This document shows positions 1-4,501 of a DNA stretch of 5,080 nt, in pieces. This DNA is from Syntrophales bacterium (GTDB taxonomy: Bacteria > Desulfobacterota > Syntrophia > Syntrophales > UBA2192): assembly GCA_025454095.1 (NCBI GenBank), contig JALOPC010000137.1:1-5080 (forward strand). The letters run 5' to 3'. Every line of letters starts with the position of its first letter. The stretch's first letter is position 1. The notes beneath the pieces were generated by a model. That model saw only the letters and a list, made by a program, of their open reading frames with translations. It was not told the origin of the DNA and ran no database searches. A program made the translations under genes and the position numbers.

Positions 1-121
1 CTTCCGGAGGCCCGGCCGGCCCCGGCGCTTTGTCTCCGGAAGCCTGGCAGCCGGCCAGGATGCAGGCCGCGGCCAGGACCGCGACGGCAAGGATCGCCCT
101 GCTTTGATGATGGACTTGCAT
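1..121 (-). CDS. Lipoprotein N-terminus, possibly an efflux periplasmic adaptor (partial, runs off left edge)
   Basis: Reading leftwards from the ATG at 121, the frame stays open to the window edge (40 codons). It begins MQVHHQSRAILAVAV, continues with an Ala/Leu/Val-rich hydrophobic stretch (about residues 9-23), and reaches a lipobox ILAGC with the lipidated cysteine at residue 25. A short Gly/Pro/Ala-rich linker follows (about 26-40). This is a classic signal peptidase II lipoprotein signal, so the product should be a membrane-anchored, periplasm-facing protein. A Shine-Dalgarno-like AGAGGTG (complement of 126-132) sits four bases before the ATG and supports this start. The gene lies 107 bases downstream of a TetR regulator on the same strand. 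That arrangement is common for RND efflux membrane-fusion (adaptor) lipoproteins, but the diagnostic domains are outside the window, so the adaptor identity is inference. The lipoprotein call itself is strong. Confidence 0.75.
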   Translation of the reverse strand, partial: MQVHHQSRAILAVAVLAAACILAGCQASGDKAPGPAGPPE

Positions 122-155
122 GCAACACCTCTTCGGTTCAGTCAATGGCCTCCCC

Positions 156-174
156 GCCGCCACCGTTCGGCGGC
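156..174 (-). other. GC hairpin between tetR and the lipoprotein gene
   Basis: Six perfect complementary base pairs (GCCGCC, 174-169 on the minus strand, against GGCGGC, 161-156) enclose a 7-base loop. It lies in the 107-base gap downstream of tetR. No T-run follows in the leftward direction, so it is not a standard intrinsic terminator. It could be a weak attenuator or processing structure, or chance in GC-rich DNA. Confidence 0.3.
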
Positions 175-228
175 AGGAAAGGAACGCCTTTCGTCTTTCA
201 CGGTTTCGCGCCCCGTCGATGCCGTTCG

Positions 229-819
229 TCATCCGGGCGCATCCTGTCTCCTGACCCCGTCCCAGCAGGCTTCGACGGCTTTTTGAATCAGCGCGTCGTC
301 GAGCTCCACGAACCCGAGAATGTGATCCCGCAGAAGGGACAGGATGGGCCCGAAGGCCAGGGCAAAGTGCAGGGGGAGGGGAAGGTCCTTCAACGCATGA
401 CCGTCAATCCCCTCCTGCAGAAGATGCCGGAACAGATCGATGTCCCGCGCCTTCCCGAGAAGCCTCTCCCGTCGCAGGGACACCCCGTAGGGGGAATTCA
501 TGTACTGTTCGATGAACTTGAAATGGATCGCATTGGCCATGAAATACCGGATGATCATGGTGGAGAGGTAAATGAACCGCTCCCGGAGGGAACCATCGCG
601 GGAGTACCCCTGCATGAGGGATTCCACCACCTTTTTTTCCAGTTCGCTGAAGATCTCGGCAATCAGCACATCCTTGCTCTCGAAATAGCGGTAGATCGTG
701 CCGGCGCCCACGCCTGCCCGGTCGGCGACCATGGCCATGGGGGCCCCGTGAAAACCATGCTCCGCGATAAGTTCCAGCGCCGCGAGCACGATCTCTTCAC
801 GCTTGTCCGAATTCTTCAT
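229..819 (-). CDS. TetR/AcrR family transcriptional regulator
   Basis: This 196-residue protein is a normal length for a TetR-family repressor. The N-terminal DNA-binding domain covers about residues 7-53. It has helix 1 (REEIVLAALELIAEHGF) and the helix-turn-helix with the family hallmark AGVGAGTIYRYFESKDVL at residues 35-52. The all-helical C-terminal half, which contains RYFMANAIHFKFIEQYMNSP, would form the dimer and ligand pocket; its ligand cannot be read from sequence. The frame is open further upstream to 987, but ATG 819 is the right start: an AGAGGTC ribosome site (complement of 825-831) sits five bases before it, the TetR domain begins right after it, and the upstream extension would cover the promoter and palindrome at 846-902. 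It probably represses itself and the downstream lipoprotein gene; control of the divergent fatty-acid genes is possible but not shown. Confidence 0.93.
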   Translation of the reverse strand: MKNSDKREEIVLAALELIAEHGFHGAPMAMVADRAGVGAGTIYRYFESKDVLIAEIFSELEKKVVESLMQGYSRDGSLRERFIYLSTMIIRYFMANAIHFKFIEQYMNSPYGVSLRRERLLGKARDIDLFRHLLQEGIDGHALKDLPLPLHFALAFGPILSLLRDHILGFVELDDALIQKAVEACWDGVRRQDAPG

Positions 820-845
820 GATTTGACCTCTACCACATTCATATC

Positions 846-863
846 GGAATGAACGTTCATTCC
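846..863. promoter_or_regulatory. Perfect 18-bp palindrome, probable TetR operator
   Basis: The sequence GGAATGAACGTTCATTCC equals its own reverse complement over all 18 bases. It starts 27 bases upstream of the tetR start codon and abuts the -10 box of the leftward promoter, so a bound dimer would cover the expected transcription start. The half-site is GAATGA with a six-base centre between GAATG and CATTC, a usual size for TetR-family operators. A further CATTC at 836-840 continues the half-site pattern at an 11-base spacing. Binding by the adjacent regulator is inferred from position and symmetry. Confidence 0.75.
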
Positions 864-902
864 TAAATACTCTTCTCTCTCTTCCCTGTAAAGATTTTTT
901 TT
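864..902 (-). promoter_or_regulatory. Sigma70-type promoter of tetR with upstream A-tract
   Basis: On the minus strand a -35 box TTTACA (887-892) is separated by exactly 17 bases from a -10 box TATTTA (864-869). An A8 tract (895-902) lies two bases upstream of the -35 box and resembles an UP element. The expected start point, about seven bases past the -10 box, falls inside the palindrome at 846-863, which is the geometry of a repressible promoter. Confidence 0.6.
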
Positions 903-1029
903 GCCCCGGCCTGTATACCCCCCTTCCCAGTGTGAAGTGAAGTATACACCTATTCACCCTTCTTCCCTTCCCTTTGCCCGCCATCACGAATCAATATTCT
1001 TTCGCCATATCAATGCCTTATCAGCAAAA

Positions 1030-1041
1030 GGCCTTCGGGCC
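1030..1041 (+). other. Small hairpin with UUCG tetraloop in the fabD leader
   Basis: GGCC-TTCG-GGCC forms a 4-bp stem closed by C-G around a UUCG loop, one of the most stable RNA tetraloops. It follows an AAAA tract. No T-run follows, so it is not a terminator. It is short enough to be chance, and is mentioned because a second hairpin lies 35 bases downstream. Confidence 0.3.
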
Positions 1042-1075
1042 GCCCCCCTGGCACAACGGTTGCTCATAACGGGGC

Positions 1076-1093
1076 GAGCCGCAGGAGCGGCTC
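1076..1093 (+). other. Perfect 7-bp hairpin in the fabD leader
   Basis: GAGCCGC (1076-1082) and GCGGCTC (1087-1093) are exact reverse complements around an AGGA loop. The structure lies 47 bases before the fabD start and would be within its 5' untranslated RNA if transcription begins upstream. The outer pentamers GCACA (1051-1055) and TGTGC (1095-1099) can also pair, so a larger folded element of about 50 bases is possible. No poly-T follows, so it is not a simple terminator. Any regulatory role is inference. Confidence 0.4.
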
Positions 1094-1140
1094 ATGTGCT
1101 GTAGAGAGATAAGAGGAAGCACCGAAGGAGACGACATCAA

Positions 1141-2085
1141 ATGGCTAACGGCAAGACCGCCATCGTATTTCCGGGACAGGGTTCCCAGCGCCACGGGATG
1201 GGCAAGGATTTTTACGAGAGCATCCCCGAATGCCGCCGGATCTACGAGCAGGCCTCCGACGCCCTGGGATGGGACGTGGCGGCGCTCTGCTTTGGCGAGG
1301 ACGAGAAGCTCAACCTGACCGCCTACGCCCAGCCGAGCATCGTGGTGACGGAGATCGCCATGCTGAAAGCCATCATCGACAAATACGGCATCACCCCCGA
1401 CGTGTTCGGCGGTCACAGCCTCGGCGAGTACACGGCGCTGGTGGCCGCGGGCGTCCTGCCCCTGGAGACGGTGCTGCGCATCGTCCACATCCGCGGCAGC
1501 CTCATGCAGGAAGCCGTCCCGGTGGGCGAGGGCTCCATGGCGGCCGTCATTCGCAAGGATCTCAACACGCGGATGATCCGCGAACTGCTCGCCGATCTGC
1601 CCATCGACGTGGCGAACATCAACTCGCCCAACCAGATCGTCATCAGCGGCCGCTCCAAGGCCATGCCCGAGGCGGAAGAACGCCTTGCCAAGGCCCTTGC
1701 CGATGAGAACCCCACGCGGTTCGTGACCCTCAACGTGAGCGCCCCCTTCCACAGCCGCTACATGCACACCATCGAGGAGCCCTTCGAAGGCGAGCTGGCT
1801 TGCGTGCGCAGGCAGATGAAGGCGGAAAACGCCGTCAAGGTCACCTCCAACTACACGGGCAGATTCCACTCCTCCGACAAGGAGGAGGTAATCGAGCGCC
1901 TCGTGGCGCAGCTCTCGGGCACCGTCCAGTGGTGCGACAACATGAGAGCCATCGCGTCGCAGGCCGACACCGTCTACGAAATCGGTCCCAACCGTCCCCT
2001 TCGGGACTTCTTCAAAACGATCGGCGTGACCTGTGTCTCGCTGACCACACTCTCCTCCGCCGAACGGACCTTCACCGCCAACTGA
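1141..2085 (+). CDS. fabD: Malonyl-CoA:ACP transacylase (FabD)
   Basis: The 314-residue product matches the usual length of FabD (about 310), the cytosolic enzyme that moves malonyl from CoA to the phosphopantetheine of acyl carrier protein for fatty-acid or polyketide elongation. The N-terminal FPGQGSQ motif (residues 10-16) supplies the oxyanion-hole glutamine (Gln13). The nucleophile elbow GHSLGEY places the catalytic Ser93. Arg118 in IRGSLMQEAVP is the arginine that binds the malonyl carboxylate and so favours malonyl over neutral acyl groups. NSPNQIVISG (161-170) lies in the small ferredoxin-like subdomain, and SAPFHSRYM gives the catalytic His204. All key residues are intact. The gene leads a rightward cluster and is followed after 61 bases by an acyl-CoA dehydrogenase gene. 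Its ribosome site is AAGGAG at 1125-1130. It may be a second, pathway-specific FabD rather than the housekeeping copy; that is inferred from the neighbours. Confidence 0.95.
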   Translation: MANGKTAIVFPGQGSQRHGMGKDFYESIPECRRIYEQASDALGWDVAALCFGEDEKLNLTAYAQPSIVVTEIAMLKAIIDKYGITPDVFGGHSLGEYTALVAAGVLPLETVLRIVHIRGSLMQEAVPVGEGSMAAVIRKDLNTRMIRELLADLPIDVANINSPNQIVISGRSKAMPEAEERLAKALADENPTRFVTLNVSAPFHSRYMHTIEEPFEGELACVRRQMKAENAVKVTSNYTGRFHSSDKEEVIERLVAQLSGTVQWCDNMRAIASQADTVYEIGPNRPLRDFFKTIGVTCVSLTTLSSAERTFTAN

Positions 2086-2146
2086 CCGGGAAGGGACCGC
2101 CGCCCGCGGGGATCATCCGAACACGCACACCATCAAGGAGAACTCC

Positions 2147-3349
2147 ATGGATTTTCGCCTCAATGAAGACCAGCAGATGTACGTCGACACGGTTCGTCGA
2201 TTCGTGAAGAACGAGATCCTCCCGAATATCCTGCAGATCGACAAGTCGCACGAATTCCCCTACGGGATCATCGCGAAGGCCTGGGAGCTGGGCATCCTCA
2301 ACCTGAGCGTGCCCAAGGAAGTGAAGGGCTTCGAGATCGACGCCGTCTCGTCGGCCCTCATCATCAAGGAGCTCTCCTACGGCGACACGGGCATCTCCAC
2401 CTCGGCCATGTGCAACGACCTGGCCAACACGGTCATCGCCCAGCACGGCAGCGAGAAGCAGAAGCAGGACTTCCTCGGCCCCTACGCCCAGGCGCCCCTG
2501 CTGGCCTCCTTCTGCCTCACCGAGCCCGGCGCCGGGTCGGACAACTCCTCCATGAGCACCTTTATCGCCAAGCGAGCCGACGGCAAGTACGTTCTCAACG
2601 GCGCCAAGTGCTTCATCACCAACGCCTCCTACGCCAGCCAGTTCACCGTCTTCTGCAAGGTCGGAAAGCCCACGGCCCAGCTGCTGGCCTGCTGCATCGT
2701 GCCGGCCGAGGAGATGTTCCGCGACGGCAAGCCCAACCTGCCGGCGAAACCCCAGACGGAACTCGCGGCCAGGGGCGGCGGCAAGATCGTCCTCGGAAAG
2801 CCCGAGGAAAAGCTCGGCCAGCACCTCTCCAACACGGCCACGGTCACCTTCGAGGACGTCGTGGTCGACGAGAGCCAGATCATCGGGGATCGCCGCCAGG
2901 GCTTCAAGTACCTCATCGACGTGCTCGACTACGCCCGGCCCATGGTGGCCGCCATCGGCGTGGGGCTTGCCCGCCGCGCCCTCGATCTGACCCTGCAGTA
3001 CACCCGCGAGCGCAAGCAGTTCGGCCAGCGGATCTGCGACATGCCCGTGGCGAGGGAGACGCTCGTCGCCATGTGGAAGAAGGTGGAACTGGCGGAGCTG
3101 GCGCTCATGAAGGCGGCCGTGAAGGTTCAGGAGCGCGAGGAAGACCGCGGGATATACTCGTCCCTCGCGAAAAACACCGCCGCCGAGGCAGCCCTGTTCT
3201 GCGCCAACGAGGGGCTGCACCTGCACGGCGGCTACGGCTTCATGCAGGAGTACGAGATCTCGAAACTGGTCCGCGACGCCCACATCATCGACATCTACGA
3301 GGGCGTGCGCGAGGTGCAGCACATGATCATCGGCAGGGAACTGGTGTGA
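2147..3349 (+). CDS. Acyl-CoA dehydrogenase family flavoprotein
   Basis: The 400-residue product is an FAD-dependent acyl-CoA (or acyl-ACP) dehydrogenase, which forms a trans-2,3 double bond in a thioester-bound acyl chain; the reverse reaction is conceivable with a low-potential donor. The helical N-domain is about residues 1-120. The middle beta domain begins with the signature CLTEPGAGSD (123-132). The C-terminal helical domain carries the FAD-contacting segment YTRERKQFGQ and the second signature LHGGYGFMQEYEISKLVRD (about 359-377). The catalytic base is expected at Glu385 in DIYEGVREVQ, matching the IYEGT motif of the family. Two oddities are seen: the middle domain is lengthened at about 186-217 relative to common ~380-residue members, and His358 stands where QxxGGxG usually has Gln. 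A strong AAGGAG (2135-2140) six bases before the ATG fixes the start. Lying between fabD and a KAS III gene suggests an anabolic rather than beta-oxidation role. Substrate unknown. Confidence 0.93.
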   Translation: MDFRLNEDQQMYVDTVRRFVKNEILPNILQIDKSHEFPYGIIAKAWELGILNLSVPKEVKGFEIDAVSSALIIKELSYGDTGISTSAMCNDLANTVIAQHGSEKQKQDFLGPYAQAPLLASFCLTEPGAGSDNSSMSTFIAKRADGKYVLNGAKCFITNASYASQFTVFCKVGKPTAQLLACCIVPAEEMFRDGKPNLPAKPQTELAARGGGKIVLGKPEEKLGQHLSNTATVTFEDVVVDESQIIGDRRQGFKYLIDVLDYARPMVAAIGVGLARRALDLTLQYTRERKQFGQRICDMPVARETLVAMWKKVELAELALMKAAVKVQEREEDRGIYSSLAKNTAAEAALFCANEGLHLHGGYGFMQEYEISKLVRDAHIIDIYEGVREVQHMIIGRELV

Positions 3350-3352
3350 CCA

Positions 3353-3387
3353 GGGGCTCGGGTCTAGGGTCTCGGGGATAGGGTTCG
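3353..3387 (+). repeat. G-rich heptamer array (5 units, consensus GGGTCTN)
   Basis: Five consecutive 7-base units begin at 3353, 3360, 3367, 3374 and 3381, each opening with GGG (twice GGGG). The second and third are GGGTCTA and GGGTCTC. The array starts four bases after the dehydrogenase stop codon. Five G-tracts separated by 3-4 bases also satisfy the usual G-quadruplex pattern on the plus strand. Function unknown. Confidence 0.75.
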
Positions 3388-3444
3388 AAGGTACTGAAGA
3401 ATTTTTATAAACTAGATCTTCTTCCTTCCCGATACCCTAGTCCC
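3360..3444. other. Long imperfect stem-loop formed by the two heptamer arrays
   Basis: Bases 3360-3376 pair with 3428-3444 at 15 of 17 positions (mismatches 3371/3433 and 3363/3441). Inside the loop GAAGAA (3396-3401) pairs with TTCTTC (3419-3424), with an AT-rich tip containing TTTTTATAA. Because both arms are heptamer arrays, other pairings shifted by seven bases are possible. The structure lies between two co-directional genes and could act as an attenuator, RNA-stability element or terminator-like barrier, though no T-run follows the outer stem on the plus strand. Confidence 0.6.
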
Positions 3445-3462
3445 GATACCCGATACCCCGCT
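3428..3462 (-). repeat. C-rich heptamer array (5 units, consensus CCCGATA), inverted partner of 3353-3387
   Basis: Five 7-base units begin at 3428, 3435, 3442, 3449 and 3456. Three are exactly CCCGATA, the others CCCTAGT and CCCCGCT. Read on the minus strand this is a G-rich array of the same period and unit count as 3353-3387, so the pair forms an inverted arrangement around an AT-rich 40-base centre (3388-3427). It also gives a G-quadruplex pattern on the minus strand. Confidence 0.75.
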
Positions 3463-3466
3463 ACAG

Positions 3467-3511
3467 GACAGGATAGACGGAACAGACTGAATCGACGGAA
3501 TGGACAACATG
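3467..3511 (+). repeat. 9-bp-period degenerate tandem array running into the KAS III start codon
   Basis: GAC recurs exactly every nine bases at 3467, 3476, 3485, 3494 and 3503. The units are GACAGGATA, GACGGAACA, GACTGAATC, GACGGAATG and GACAACATG, with a rough consensus GACNGAATN. The last two units supply the two possible ATG starts (3500 and 3509) of the ketoacyl synthase gene, and the GGA of unit four may serve as a weak ribosome site for the second. The array follows the heptamer array after only four bases. Confidence 0.6.
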
Positions 3512-4501
3512 ATTTATCTGCACGGACTGGGGCATTTCTACCCGGAAAACGTGGTTACCAACCGCTTCCTGAGCGATCTCGACATCGGATCGAGCGAGGA
3601 GTGGATCGAGGAGCGCGTGGGAATCCGCGAGCGCCACACGGTCCTGCCCCTGGACTACATCCGCCAGACGAAAAACCAGGACGTCCGCGCCGCCCAGGAA
3701 GCGAGCCTCTACACCAACGGCCAGACGGCGGCCCATGCCGCCCGCATGGCCCTCGAGCGGGCGGGGATCGCCGCCGGGGACATCGGCATGGTGATCTCGG
3801 GCAGCTCGGCCCCCGACGTGGCCTCGCCGGCCGAGGCCTCGACGGTGGCCGCCGAGCTGGGCATTGATGTGCCCGCCTTCGACATGAACTCGGCCTGCAC
3901 GAGCTTCGCTTTGCAGATGCACTTCCTGTCGAACATGAACGCGGGCGCTCTTCCCCCGTACATCCTGATCACGCAGCCCGAGAACCTGACGCGCTGTCTC
4001 GATTACACGGACCGCCGGTCGGCATGCCTCTTCGGCGACGGAAGCGCCGCCGCCGTCGTGTCGCCGGCCGTGCCCTCCGACAAAATCGTCGACGCGACGC
4101 ACTTCGACGCCAAGCCCTCGTGCTGGGACAAGGTCGCGATCCGCCGGACGGGCCACTTCGGCCAGGACGGAAACGCCGTGCAGGGCTTCGCCATCCGCAA
4201 GACGACGGATGCCCTGCGCGTCATCCAGGCGGCCAACCCCTCGCTCAACGGCCACATGAAGTTCGTCGGCCACCAGGCCAACCTCGGGATGCTCAAGACC
4301 GTCTGCGAGCGCTGCGGGATCCGCCCCGAGAACCATTGGCACAACGTCGAGCTCTTCGGCAACACGGCCACGGCCGGCGCCCCGGGGTCGCTGAGCCTCC
4401 ACTGGGACGACCTCGAACCGGGCGACCACGTCGCCCTCGTGCAGGTGGGAGCGGGACTGTCCTGGGCCCACATGATGCTGACGGTAAAGGAGCGCTCATG
4501 A
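3500..4501 (+). CDS. 3-oxoacyl-ACP synthase III family protein (FabH-like)
   Basis: The 333-residue protein is a thiolase-fold KAS III. This class condenses an acyl-CoA or acyl starter with malonyl-ACP, using a Cys-His-Asn triad. The cysteine is Cys133 in DMNSACTSF, His258 is in GHQANLGML, and Asn288 is in FGNTATAGAPGSL. The His-Asn spacing of 30 equals that of E. coli FabH. WIEERVGIRERH (35-46) matches the FabH N-terminal WxxxRxGIRERH region. The cysteine lies about 20 residues later than in E. coli FabH, mainly through extra sequence around 50-73, close to the region that shapes the acyl pocket and dimer loop, so starter choice may differ. ATG 3500 gives the longest form. ATG 3509 (protein starting MIYLHGLG) is equally or more plausible, because a weak GACGGA lies nine bases before it and little lies before 3500. 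The stop overlaps the next start (ATGA, 4498-4501), indicating translational coupling to the dehydratase. Confidence 0.92.
   Translation: MDNMIYLHGLGHFYPENVVTNRFLSDLDIGSSEEWIEERVGIRERHTVLPLDYIRQTKNQDVRAAQEASLYTNGQTAAHAARMALERAGIAAGDIGMVISGSSAPDVASPAEASTVAAELGIDVPAFDMNSACTSFALQMHFLSNMNAGALPPYILITQPENLTRCLDYTDRRSACLFGDGSAAAVVSPAVPSDKIVDATHFDAKPSCWDKVAIRRTGHFGQDGNAVQGFAIRKTTDALRVIQAANPSLNGHMKFVGHQANLGMLKTVCERCGIRPENHWHNVELFGNTATAGAPGSLSLHWDDLEPGDHVALVQVGAGLSWAHMMLTVKERS

Larger units (their letters stand above)
903..1140. other. Divergent intergenic region and presumed fabD leader
   Basis: No credible gene is seen in these 238 bases. The left part is pyrimidine-rich on the plus strand and contains two GTATAC motifs (913-918 and 942-947) that might belong to further leftward promoter elements. 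A rightward promoter must lie here or further upstream, but none is convincing. The best candidate, TTGCCC (974-979) with TATTCT (995-1000), has a short 15-base spacer. The right part holds two GC hairpins, annotated separately, and the fabD ribosome site AAGGAG at 1125-1130, which is ten bases from the ATG, slightly far. Confidence 0.4.

Noticed and set aside
156..174. Intrinsic terminator after tetR
   Set aside because: The hairpin has no following T-run in the direction of transcription, so it is listed only as a low-confidence hairpin.
893..902. T8 run on the plus strand as an intrinsic terminator
   Set aside because: No GC hairpin precedes it and no rightward gene lies upstream; on the minus strand it fits better as an A-tract upstream of the tetR -35 box.
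820..987. N-terminal extension of the TetR gene to an upstream ATG at 987
   Set aside because: The extra 56 residues show no domain, would cover the promoter and the 18-bp palindrome, and the internal ATG at 819 has a well-spaced ribosome site right before the TetR domain.
1094..1318. Short rightward frame starting ATG 1094 behind AGGAG in the hairpin
   Set aside because: It overlaps fabD out of frame for most of its length and its sequence is Arg/Ser/Pro-rich as expected of a shadow frame; no independent support for a leader peptide.
2072..3322. Long minus-strand open frame (about 416 codons) opposite the acyl-CoA dehydrogenase
   Set aside because: Composition (repetitive Val/Leu/Gly/His/Asp) is typical of the antisense of a GC-rich gene; the plus strand has clear family signatures over the same region.
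3353..3511. CRISPR array
   Set aside because: Units are 7 or 9 bases with no spacers of 25-40 bases and no cas genes nearby; these are simple tandem repeats.
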